Assembly (NCBI GenBank): GCA_013286235.1 | Contig: JABDGE010000027.1 | Location: 1-41,800, forward strand | Source of the DNA: Bacteroidota bacterium | GTDB taxonomy: Bacteria > Bacteroidota > Bacteroidia > Sphingobacteriales > Sphingobacteriaceae | Direction: 5' to 3' | Length of the DNA: 41,800 nt | Part shown: piece by piece, positions 1 through 8,396 of the stretch | Position numbering within the stretch: the stretch's first letter is position 1 | How the letters are laid out: every line of letters starts with the position of its first letter | The notes under the pieces: generated by a model | What the model was told of the DNA's origin: nothing | What the model saw: only the letters and a program-made list of their open reading frames with translations | The model's database searches: none | Position numbers and translations under genes: made by a program

Positions 1-144
1 GCTAAGTTTAGCCCGGTGCAAACAAGTAAAATACAAATAATTGTACGCAGCATTAGTAAATAGGCACCCTTTATCCGGCCGCAAAATTACCGCATTAATC
101 GGTTGTTTTTGCACGCGTAGTTTAAATTTGTGTTAAATGAAAGT

Positions 145-172
145 GGTGAGCAGCGAATGGTGAATAGTGTGA
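145..172 (+). repeat. Heptamer array, GGTGAGC/GGTGAAT type
   Basis: Four consecutive 7-base units fit one frame: GGTGAGC, AGCGAAT, GGTGAAT and AGTGTGA. The first and third differ by two bases; the others are degenerate. The same words in the same 7-base register recur at 10398-10418. This is one of several period-7 arrays confined to non-coding DNA in this window. Confidence 0.6.
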
Positions 173-182
173 CAGCACAAAT

Positions 183-198
183 CCCGATAGCTATCGGG
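183..198. repeat. Perfect palindrome CCCGATAGCTATCGGG, copy 1
   Basis: The sequence equals its own reverse complement over 16 bases. An identical copy lies at 26693-26708 in the sucA-sucB gap. Two exact copies of a 16-mer in 42 kb are far more than chance predicts, so this looks like a member of a dispersed palindromic repeat family. Function is not visible; a transcript hairpin or a protein-binding site are both possible. Confidence 0.75.
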
Positions 199-296
199 CG
201 ACCTGGGACCAATTACTGTTGACCTGACGCAAGTCTTCGTCCGTCTTTCGGCCTTTCGGACTCCCGATTCATGATTGTATGGAAAAGCCTTCTACG

Positions 297-402
297 AAAA
301 TCTGATATATTATCAATTTCTCTAACTGGTTTTAAAAAAAACAATATATTTATAACCTATTGATTTTCTTTGGGTAACATGTAATAAAAGCCCAATTACG
401 TG
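297..402 (+). promoter_or_regulatory. Leader of the giant surface protein, duplicated upstream of the second one
   Basis: This stretch aligns almost without gaps with 8291-8396, and both end exactly at the start codon. Shared blocks include an A/T tract followed by ACAATATATTTA and then CTATTGATTTTC. Similarity continues into the signal-peptide codons. Conservation of the non-coding part suggests a shared promoter and 5' UTR. No perfect TAnnTTTG box is seen; TTTCTTTG near 365-372 is the nearest match. There is no SD-like sequence before the GTG start. Confidence 0.6.
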
Positions 403-3400
403 AAAAAAAATTTAGTTTTTATAGTTATTATAGTTGCTGCCATCGCTCCGATATCCAGGGCGGCAGCACAATCTATTACAGCAGGCTTAGCGACCGGTTC
501 TATTTCCGCCTGTGCCGGCTCAGCTTCTGCAAGCCCGTTTATCCAGCAGTTTACAGTTTCGGGCAGTAATTTAACGGGTAATATAACCGCGACAGCACCG
601 TCCGGCTTTGCGGTATCACTTTCCGCCGCCGGCGGGTATGGCAATAGTGTAACACTTACCCAAACAGGTGGCGCGGTAGCTACCACGGTAGTTTATGTAG
701 GTTCAATAGCTTCTGCATCATCAGGTAGTATATCGGGAAACGTAGGACTAAGTTCAACAGGCGCAACCAGCCAAAATGTAGCTGTGACAGGTACCGTAAA
801 TGCATTGCCCACCGTAAACGCAGTAGCCAACCAAATTGTGGCTAACGGGAACGCTTCGACAGTCGTTAATTTTACAGGTACAGCAAATACTTTTACCTGG
901 GTTAATGACACGCCGGGGATTGGACTGCCCGCAAGCGGCATAGGCAATATTGCGTCCTTTACAGCGGTAAATACAGGGGGCAACCCGATTATTGCTTCAA
1001 TAACTGCAACGCCGGTATCTGCGGGGTTCGCATATGTAACCAATATTGGCCCGAACACAGTCTCGGTGATCAATACCGCCACCAATGTGGTAATTGATAC
1101 AATAGCGGTAGGTTTGGGCCCATTTGGTGTATCGGTCAGCCCTGATAGCAAGTCTGTATATGTTGCAAATGAAGAGTCAAACAACGTCTCGGTGATTAAT
1201 GCAATAACCAATATTGTGGTAGCCACCATCCCTGTAGGCATGCAGCCGATTGGTTTATCCGTAAACCCCGACGGCACCCGGGTGTATGTGGCAAATGCAA
1301 GTTTATCGTCGGGGACTGTATCGGTGATCAATACTGCAACCAATTCGGTAATAGCCACGATTCAAGTAGGAACAAGCCCCGAGGGCGTTTCAGTAAGTCC
1401 GGATGGAAGCCGAGTGTATGTTACAAATTCTAGTTCAGCATCAGTCTCCGTGATCAACGCTGCTAGCAATACCGTGATAGCTACAATACCGGTAGGTTCC
1501 GACCCGGTTGGCGTGTGCACAAGCCCGGATGGCAGCATGGTTTACGTTGCAAATTATTATTCAAACACAGTTTCGGTAATCAATACTATAACCAACACAG
1601 TAATAGCTTCAATCGGGGCGAACGAGCCGGGCGCCGTATCAATTAGCCCTGATGGAACCCGGTTGTATATAGCAAATTACTCAAATACTGTTTCGGTGGC
1701 CAATACAGCAACCAACACGGTAATAGCTACTATTCCGGTGGGCACGGGTCCGGAGGCCGTATCTGTAAGCCCCAATGGAAAGTGGGTTTATGTAACAAAT
1801 CAGTCATCAAACTTTGTTTCGGTCATCAGTACCGCAAGCAATGCAGTGGTAAGTAACGTTCCCATAGGTACTGGCTCTTATTCACTGGGGAATTTTATTA
1901 CAGAAGGCGTTAGTTGTAGCGGCCCGCCGGTTGCATTTACAATTACAGTGAATCCATCTCCCCCCGTTATTGTGGCGAGTTCGGCAACCGGCAATATTTC
2001 CGCCTGTGCCGGCTCGGCGTCGGCAAGCCCAAATATCCAGCAGTTTACGGTTTCGGGCAGTTTTTTAGCGGATAATATCACAGCTACCGCCCCATCCGGG
2101 TTTGAGGTATCGCTTAGCGCGGGCAGTGGGTTTAGTAATACCATAACCCTTACTCAAACCGGGGGTTCGGTCAGTAGCACAGTGGTATATGTACGGTCTG
2201 CCGCTACAGCTTTACCGGGCAGTTTATCAGGCAATGTTGTGCTAACCTCAACCGGCACAAGCAGCCAAAATGTAGCCGTAACCGGAACCGTAAACGCATT
2301 GCCCACGATAAATACCGTATCCAACCAAACCGTTGTAAAGGGCACCGCTACTACAGCAGTTATCTTTACAGGCACAGGCAATACTTTTACCTGGGTAAAT
2401 GATAACACGGGGATAGGACTGGCGGCAAGCGGGATAGGAAATATCGCCCCGTTCACCGCAATAAACAATGGTAGCGTTCCTGTAAACGCTACTATTACAG
2501 CCACCCCATTTACTGCACCATTCGCATATGTACCAAGCGCAAATTCTAATGCCGTGGCAGTAATTAATACCCTAACCAATACTGTTGTATCCAACATTAC
2601 GGTTGGCGCAGACCCCAATGGCGTATCGGTGAGCCCTGACGGAAGCCACGTGTATGTGACAAGTTTCGGATCAAACAACGTGTCGGTCATAAATACTTCA
2701 AGCAATACTGTTGTTGCCACAATTCCGGTAGGCTCTTATCCCATTGGTGTAACCGTGAGTCCTAATAGCAGCCTTGTTTATGTGGCTAATAACCATTCTG
2801 ACAACGTCTCGGTAATCAATGCCACCAACAACACGGTAATTGCAACTATTCCTGTAGGCACGGGTCCTACCGGGGTGTTGATAAGCCCTGATGGGAGTCG
2901 GGTTTATGTTACGAATTACAACGCAAATACGGTCTCGGTCATTGATGCCTCAACCAATATGGTAATTGCAACGATAACAGCAGCCGGAAACCCATACGGA
3001 ATTTCTATGAGCCCAGACGGCAGCCTGGTGTATCTTGCGGATGTTAGTTCGGCCAGCGTTTCAGTGATCAGTACGTCCAATAATTCGCTGGTGGCTACTA
3101 TAGCAGTAGGTTCACATCCCAATGGTATAGCTGTAAGCCCCGATGGGAGCCGCGTATATGTGACAAATAGTGATGTTGCCACTGTTGCTGTAATCAATAC
3201 GACCACAAATACAGTGATTTCCACAATACCGGTGGGTTTAGGTCCCATTGGCGTATCGGTGAGCCCTGATGGCCGCCTGGTGTATGTGGCTAACTATAGT
3301 GATGGCACCGTTTCGGTTATTAATGCGGCGACCAACGGGGTGATCGCGACAATTCCGGTAGGCAATGGCACTATTTCACTCGGTAATTTTTTTACTGGTG

Positions 3401-6400
3401 GCGTTAGCTGTAGCGGCCCGCCGATTACATTTACAATTACTGTAAATCCAGCTACCCCCATTATTGTAGCCGGCGCGGCAACCGGTACAATTTCCGCCTG
3501 CGCCGGCACCGCCTCGGTAAGCCCCAATATCCAGCAGTTTACGGTTTCCGGTACTTATTTAACGGGTAATATAACTGCCAAGGCTCCGGCCGGCTTCCAG
3601 GTGTCGCTCACTGCAACCGGCGGGTATAGCAACAGCGTAACGCTTACACAAACGGGCGGCACGGTAAATAATATAGTGGTGTATGTGCAGTCGGCAGCTT
3701 CAGCCTCAACGGGGGATATATCGGGTAATGCGGTACTAAGTTCGCCGGGCGCAACCAGCCAAAACGTGGCCGTTACCGGAACGGTAAATTCTTTGCCCAC
3801 GGTGACTGCGGTAGCTAACCAAACTGTTAATAACGGCGCTGCGACAACGGCCATTAATTTTACAGGCACAGCGAATACTTTTACCTGGGTTAATAATACG
3901 CCGGGTATAGGGCTGGCAGCGAGCGGCTCGGGAAATATCGGCTCATTTACCGCAGCAAATACGGGAACAAGTCCCGTTACCGCCAGTATTACTGCTATGC
4001 CTCTGAATGCCGATCTTGCTTACATAACTAACGGAGGCTCAAATACTGTCTCGGTAATCAATACCATCACCAATCAAGTAATTGGCAGTATCCCGGTTGG
4101 TCAAAACCCCTACTCTGTTGCCATTAAACCGGACAACAGCCTGGTTTACGTCGGAAATATGGGTGATGGGTCCATTTCTGTCATCAGTACTTCTACCAAC
4201 AGCGTTGTAAATACCATTCCAACCGGTAATCCCGGCGGGTTGGCAGTCGCAATAAACCGGGATGGAACCCGCTTGTATGCAGTCAATAATAGTACTGACA
4301 TTGTTTCGGTAATTAACACAACCACCGATATGGTGATTGCCACGATACCAACAGGAGGTGGAGCACTTGGACCGACCGGTGTAACAGTCAGCCTTGATGG
4401 AAGTATCTTGTACGTGGACAATGGTTATGGCATCTCCGTAATTAATACTACAACTAATACAATTGTATCAACTATTCCCATAGGTGCATTTGGCGCAGGA
4501 CTTACAATAAGCCCTGACGGAAGACACCTCTACCTGGCCGACTACATCGCAAATACAGTATCTGTTATAGATGTCGCCACTAACACGGTCACTTCGACAA
4601 TCAATGTCGGGTCGACGCCAAGCTGTCTTGCGGTTAGTCCCGACGGAAACTTTCTTTATGTTTCCAACCAGGATTCAAATAACGTTTCCGTTATCAATAC
4701 CAATTCCAACCTTGTAACAACTACGATTCCGGTTGGCGAAAGCCCGGCGGGTGTATCGATGACTTTTAACGGCGATCAGGTATTTGTCGCGAATATTGGT
4801 TCCGGAACCGTATCTGTAATAAATACAATCACCAATTCAGTAGCGGCAACAGTCAACGTTGGCTTGAATCCCACTTCGATAACTGACAATTTTATCTCAA
4901 AAACAGCAAGTTGCGCCGGCGCCCCGGTTACGTTCACAATTACCGTAAATCCTGCTCCCCCTTCCATTACACCAAGCGTGCCGACCGGCGCCATTACTGC
5001 CTGCGCAGGCACCGCCTCGGCAAGCCCCAATGTCCAGCAGTTTATGGTTTCGGGTGCGGGTCTGTCGGGTAATATTACAGCAACGGCCCCAACTGGCTTT
5101 GAGGTATCGCTCGTCGCGGGCAGCGGGTACGGCAGCAGTGTAACGCTGACCCAAACGGGGGGTACAGTGAACAGCACTGTAGTTTATGTGTGTGCTTCGG
5201 CTTCGGCAACAACCGGTAATATTTCGGGTAATGTGGTGCTGACGTCCACGGGCGCACCAACACAAAACGTAGCAGTAGCAGGAAAAGTGAGCGCTTTGCC
5301 GACGGTAAATGCAGTACTCAACCAAACCCTTAATAGCGGCGCAGCAACTACCGCTGTTAGTTTTACAGGTACGACAAACGCATTTACCTGGGTTAATAAT
5401 ACACCCGGGATAGGGCTACCAGCAACTGGGGCAGGTGACATTGCTTCGTTTACGGCCGTAAATACCGGCAGTAGTCCTGTGACCGCTACAGTTACGGTGA
5501 CTCCCATGTCCGCGGGCTTTGCTTACATAACAAATAGCGGTAGCGGCACAGTTTCGGCAATCAATACTGAAACAAATACAATAGTCGCCACTATTCCGGC
5601 AGGCGCAACTCCCTGGGGCATATCGGTAAGCCCGGATGGAAGTCGGGTTTACGTAACAAATGAAGGTTCAAATAATGTCCTGGTAATTAATACTGCAACA
5701 AATATGGTAGTCGCCACAATTCTGGTTGGCTCACAACCCCTGGGCGCAGCTGTAAGTCCCGATGGCAGCAAGTTATATGTGACAAATTTTAATTCAAACA
5801 GTGTTTCGGTTATCAATGCCGCAACAAATTCTGTTAGCGCTACGATTCCTGTAGATTTGAACCCTTACGGCGTTACGGTGAGCCCGGACGGCAGCCGGGT
5901 GTATGTAGGGCAAGAAAATACAGGCTCGATCTCGGTGATCAATGCAGCAACGAATACGGTAATAAATAAAATTGCAATGGGTGGGAGCCCCAATGGCATA
6001 ACTATAAGTCCGGATGGCGGTATGCTATATGTAGCAAATCGCGGTTCTAGTAATGGTATCACAGTAATCAATACAGCAACAAATACAATAGTCACCACCA
6101 TTCCCGTAAATATCCCTGATGCCCTATCAATCAGCGCCGACGGAAGCCGGTTGTATGTTAGTCAGAACATCAATTCGGTACAATTTGCTGTAAATACCGT
6201 TACGGTGATCAATACGGCAACCAATACTGTAATAACCGCTATTCCGGTAGGCACAAACCCCTTTGGGCTATCGTTAAGCCCGGATGGCAGCAGGCTTTAT
6301 GCGGTAAATTATAATTCAAACAATATCTCGGTTATTAATACCGCAACAAATTCTGTAACGGCAACTATAACAGGATTTTCAAGCCCAATTTCATTTGGTA

Positions 6401-8118
6401 ATTTTATTACACCGGGCGCAGGGTGCAGCGGAACGCCAACCACTTTTACCATAACCGTAAACCCAGGCCCTATCATTACCGCAGGGCCTGCGACCGGCAC
6501 TATTTCTGCGTGTGCCGGTAATGCCTCCGCAACTCCCAATATCCAGCAGTTTACGGTTTCGGGGCTTTATTTAAGCGGCAATATTACAGCAACTGCCCCA
6601 ACAGGCTTTGAGGTATCGCTCACCCCAGGCAGCGGTTATGGCAGCAGTGTAATATTGACGCCAACTAATGGTGCAGTGAACAGCACGACAATTTACGTCA
6701 GGTCGGCAGCTTCGGCTCCGGCAGGCAATATTTCGGGTATGGTTGTGCTGGCATCGGCCGGCGCTCCCGGTCAAAACGTTGCCGTAACGGCCTCAGTTAC
6801 CGCAACCGTCAGCCCGTCCATAACGATAGCAGCTTCGGAAAACAATATTTGCGCAGGTTCAACGGTCACATTCACTGCCGCATCAACCAACTCCGGCGGT
6901 GCGCCTGTTTATCAATGGCAGGACAATGGCATTAATGAAGGAGCCAACAGCACAACGTTCAGCACAAGTACACTTGCCAACGGCGACATTGTAACCTGTA
7001 CAATAACGAGCAACGCCATTTGTGTTGCTCCTGCAACCGTCACCAGCAACAGTATTACCATGAACATCACTACGCCTGTAACACCTTCAGTAACTATAGT
7101 TGCTTCGGCAAACAACATTTGCATCGGTTCACCTGTTACATTCACGGCCAGCCCAACCAATGGCGGCAGTGCCCCTGCTTACCGTTGGCAGGTAAATGGC
7201 AATGATGAAGGAACTAACAGCGCAATATTCAGCGCCGGGTTGCTTGCCGATGGCGATATTGTCAGCTGTACCATGACGACAAACGCCGCCTGTAACACGC
7301 AGGCTTATGCTACCAGCAACAGCATCACCATGAATGTTTCGCCGCCTGTGACACCGGCAGTCAGCATAGCGACATCAGCAAACAATATTTGCTTCGGTTC
7401 CCCTGTCACGTTTACAGCCACTTCCACAAATGGCGGGAGCGCACCCGCATACCAATGGCAAATTAACGGGATTGATGCAGGTCCGGATAGCGCGACCTTT
7501 AACAGCACCTCAATGGCCAATGGCGATGTCGTCAACTGCGTGATGACCAGCAGCGCCGCCTGCTCCGTACCGGGCATTGCTGCCAGTAACAGCATCACTA
7601 TGACCGTTAATCCATCACCAACGGCGAATGCCGGCGGGAATAAAACCATAAGCGAAGGGAGCAGCGTACTGTTAAATGCAACAGCAACCGGAAATATTAC
7701 CGATATTACCTGGAGCCCTGCCTCCGGCCTGAGTAACAATAAAATCCTGAACCCAATAGCCAGCCCCACAACTCCGACCACCTATACGTTGACGGTTGAG
7801 GCAACAGATGGCTGTTTCGCTGTTGATTCGGCCAGGATCCAGGTGTTCGTCAAAAATTTCGTTATCCCCAACACGTTCACACCCAATGGCGACGGGATAA
7901 ATGATACCTGGAATATCAAATACCTTGATCTTTACCCAAACTGCAGCGTTCAAATATTCTCAAGGTGGGGGCAAATGGTTTATTCGTCAATTGGCTATGG
8001 CATTCCCTGGGATGGCACCTACCACGGCGCTAAGCTGGCTGACGGCACTTATTATTACATAATTGACCTGAAAAATGGCACTGGCCCTTTATCGGGGTAT
8101 GTCGCTGTTATCAGGTAA
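400..8118 (+). CDS. Giant T9SS-secreted surface protein with four YVTN beta-propellers
   Basis: Predicted cell-surface or released protein of 2572 aa. It starts at GTG (400); an in-frame TAA at 385-387 leaves almost no room for another start. Residues 1-24 form a signal peptide ending near AAAQ. Four modules follow. Each has a ~110-aa sandwich domain (FTVSG..L..NITATAP.GFEVSL pattern), a PKD-like half domain (TFTWVN..PGIGL.ASG.G.I.SFTA.N), seven ~41-aa YVTN blades, and then the other PKD half ([SG]C[SA]G.P.TFTITVNP). A fifth sandwich domain (~2026-2134) has no propeller. Next come three Ig-like repeats (~2140-2404, each with a Cys pair), another PKD-like domain and a type B sorting domain (~2487-2572, from PNTFTPNGDGINDTW). 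T9SS export through the CTD is known for this domain family; an adhesive role is inference. No catalytic domain is visible. Confidence 0.9.
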   Translation: MKKNLVFIVIIVAAIAPISRAAAQSITAGLATGSISACAGSASASPFIQQFTVSGSNLTGNITATAPSGFAVSLSAAGGYGNSVTLTQTGGAVATTVVYVGSIASASSGSISGNVGLSSTGATSQNVAVTGTVNALPTVNAVANQIVANGNASTVVNFTGTANTFTWVNDTPGIGLPASGIGNIASFTAVNTGGNPIIASITATPVSAGFAYVTNIGPNTVSVINTATNVVIDTIAVGLGPFGVSVSPDSKSVYVANEESNNVSVINAITNIVVATIPVGMQPIGLSVNPDGTRVYVANASLSSGTVSVINTATNSVIATIQVGTSPEGVSVSPDGSRVYVTNSSSASVSVINAASNTVIATIPVGSDPVGVCTSPDGSMVYVANYYSNTVSVINTITNTVIASIGANEPGAVSISPDGTRLYIANYSNTVSVANTATNTVIATIPVGTGPEAVSVSPNGKWVYVTNQSSNFVSVISTASNAVVSNVPIGTGSYSLGNFITEGVSCSGPPVAFTITVNPSPPVIVASSATGNISACAGSASASPNIQQFTVSGSFLADNITATAPSGFEVSLSAGSGFSNTITLTQTGGSVSSTVVYVRSAATALPGSLSGNVVLTSTGTSSQNVAVTGTVNALPTINTVSNQTVVKGTATTAVIFTGTGNTFTWVNDNTGIGLAASGIGNIAPFTAINNGSVPVNATITATPFTAPFAYVPSANSNAVAVINTLTNTVVSNITVGADPNGVSVSPDGSHVYVTSFGSNNVSVINTSSNTVVATIPVGSYPIGVTVSPNSSLVYVANNHSDNVSVINATNNTVIATIPVGTGPTGVLISPDGSRVYVTNYNANTVSVIDASTNMVIATITAAGNPYGISMSPDGSLVYLADVSSASVSVISTSNNSLVATIAVGSHPNGIAVSPDGSRVYVTNSDVATVAVINTTTNTVISTIPVGLGPIGVSVSPDGRLVYVANYSDGTVSVINAATNGVIATIPVGNGTISLGNFFTGGVSCSGPPITFTITVNPATPIIVAGAATGTISACAGTASVSPNIQQFTVSGTYLTGNITAKAPAGFQVSLTATGGYSNSVTLTQTGGTVNNIVVYVQSAASASTGDISGNAVLSSPGATSQNVAVTGTVNSLPTVTAVANQTVNNGAATTAINFTGTANTFTWVNNTPGIGLAASGSGNIGSFTAANTGTSPVTASITAMPLNADLAYITNGGSNTVSVINTITNQVIGSIPVGQNPYSVAIKPDNSLVYVGNMGDGSISVISTSTNSVVNTIPTGNPGGLAVAINRDGTRLYAVNNSTDIVSVINTTTDMVIATIPTGGGALGPTGVTVSLDGSILYVDNGYGISVINTTTNTIVSTIPIGAFGAGLTISPDGRHLYLADYIANTVSVIDVATNTVTSTINVGSTPSCLAVSPDGNFLYVSNQDSNNVSVINTNSNLVTTTIPVGESPAGVSMTFNGDQVFVANIGSGTVSVINTITNSVAATVNVGLNPTSITDNFISKTASCAGAPVTFTITVNPAPPSITPSVPTGAITACAGTASASPNVQQFMVSGAGLSGNITATAPTGFEVSLVAGSGYGSSVTLTQTGGTVNSTVVYVCASASATTGNISGNVVLTSTGAPTQNVAVAGKVSALPTVNAVLNQTLNSGAATTAVSFTGTTNAFTWVNNTPGIGLPATGAGDIASFTAVNTGSSPVTATVTVTPMSAGFAYITNSGSGTVSAINTETNTIVATIPAGATPWGISVSPDGSRVYVTNEGSNNVLVINTATNMVVATILVGSQPLGAAVSPDGSKLYVTNFNSNSVSVINAATNSVSATIPVDLNPYGVTVSPDGSRVYVGQENTGSISVINAATNTVINKIAMGGSPNGITISPDGGMLYVANRGSSNGITVINTATNTIVTTIPVNIPDALSISADGSRLYVSQNINSVQFAVNTVTVINTATNTVITAIPVGTNPFGLSLSPDGSRLYAVNYNSNNISVINTATNSVTATITGFSSPISFGNFITPGAGCSGTPTTFTITVNPGPIITAGPATGTISACAGNASATPNIQQFTVSGLYLSGNITATAPTGFEVSLTPGSGYGSSVILTPTNGAVNSTTIYVRSAASAPAGNISGMVVLASAGAPGQNVAVTASVTATVSPSITIAASENNICAGSTVTFTAASTNSGGAPVYQWQDNGINEGANSTTFSTSTLANGDIVTCTITSNAICVAPATVTSNSITMNITTPVTPSVTIVASANNICIGSPVTFTASPTNGGSAPAYRWQVNGNDEGTNSAIFSAGLLADGDIVSCTMTTNAACNTQAYATSNSITMNVSPPVTPAVSIATSANNICFGSPVTFTATSTNGGSAPAYQWQINGIDAGPDSATFNSTSMANGDVVNCVMTSSAACSVPGIAASNSITMTVNPSPTANAGGNKTISEGSSVLLNATATGNITDITWSPASGLSNNKILNPIASPTTPTTYTLTVEATDGCFAVDSARIQVFVKNFVIPNTFTPNGDGINDTWNIKYLDLYPNCSVQIFSRWGQMVYSSIGYGIPWDGTYHGAKLADGTYYYIIDLKNGTGPLSGYVAVIR
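1027..1896 (+). repeat. YVTN propeller 1, seven blades
   Basis: Seven consecutive ~41-residue units, each beginning V/L-Y-V-x-N, continuing SVINTATN..IATIPVG and closing SPDG. Seven is the count of a closed propeller. The last blade is cut short and runs into GNF, just before the returning PKD-like half domain. Blade 5 has lost the VG turn (ASIGANEPG). Confidence 0.85.
2521..3390 (+). repeat. YVTN propeller 2, seven blades
   Basis: Seven units of ~41-43 residues with the same pattern as propeller 1. The first blade has YVPS in place of YVTN, and the last again ends in ISLGNF. Spacing to the flanking sandwich and PKD-like segments matches the first module, so whole modules were duplicated. 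Confidence 0.85.
4015..4896 (+). repeat. YVTN propeller 3, seven blades
   Basis: Seven units, more diverged than in the other three propellers. Blade 3 carries a short insertion (TGGGALGPTG), blade 4 is shortened (LYVDNGYGIS) and the last ends in NPTSITDNF. Codon choice also drifts, which suggests an older copy or relaxed constraint. Confidence 0.85.
5518..6408 (+). repeat. YVTN propeller 4, seven blades
   Basis: Seven units. Blade 6 has an insertion between the first strand and SVINTATN (NINSVQFAVNTVT). The last blade ends in ISFGNF before the PKD-like return. It is the final propeller; the sandwich domain after it is not followed by blades. Confidence 0.85.
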
Positions 8119-8290
8119 GCTGGAAACGGGCGATTAGTTAATGGCGCCGCATACTCCTCCTCCGCGAGCTGCTATAATAGCAATGAACAACCTACGCATT
8201 CGACTTTACAACTCCCCAACCCGCCTGCTCCTGGTCCCGACTTTCGGACTGCCGGACACGCGAACCAATATTGTTTTGCTCAGATTTTAT
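8119..8290. other. Gap between the two T9SS genes
   Basis: No convincing gene. A 60-codon frame at 8141-8323 runs into the conserved leader and has no recognisable features. The word GACTTTCGGACTGCCGGAC near 8240-8258 belongs to the GTCCGAAAGTC family that is tandemly repeated at 29876-29930. No terminator-like hairpin with a T run was seen. Confidence 0.4.
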
Positions 8291-8396
8291 AAAATCTACG
8301 ATATTACCGGTTTCCCTTACTGATTTTTTAAAAAAACAATATATTTAGGAGCTATTGATTTTCCCGGTTAACATTTCATAACAGCCTGATTAGTTG
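8291..8396 (+). promoter_or_regulatory. Leader of the MBG surface protein, second copy of the shared leader
   Basis: This is the counterpart of 297-402, with about one base of length difference between the common ACAATATATTTA block and the start codon. It begins at AAAATCT and ends at the TTG start. Shared sequence on both the non-coding and signal-peptide sides marks a duplicated expression-and-export cassette. Confidence 0.6.

Larger units (their letters stand above)
1..296. other. Intergenic stretch without a recognisable gene
   Basis: No open frame here looks like a protein on either strand. It holds a short heptamer array (145-172), a perfect 16-bp palindrome (183-198) and a stretch around 232-270 containing copies of the words TTTCGG and GGACT, which recur near 8240, 10530 and 29880. 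It lies upstream of the duplicated leader of the first surface-protein gene. What lies beyond the left edge is unknown. Confidence 0.5.

Noticed and set aside
1027..6408. Regular repeats considered as a CRISPR array or a minisatellite
   Set aside because: The units are coding, ~123-129 bases long, diverge at third positions and translate into YVTN blades; there are no constant repeats with unique spacers.
693..7953. Many long minus-strand and alternative-frame open frames inside the giant surface gene
   Set aside because: They mirror the repetitive sense sequence (repeats of V, T, A, I codons that avoid antisense stops), show no signal or family motif, and the sense frame has clear domains.
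8141..8323. 60-codon frame between the two T9SS genes
   Set aside because: It has no hydrophobic or family features and its end lies in the conserved leader shared with the first gene.
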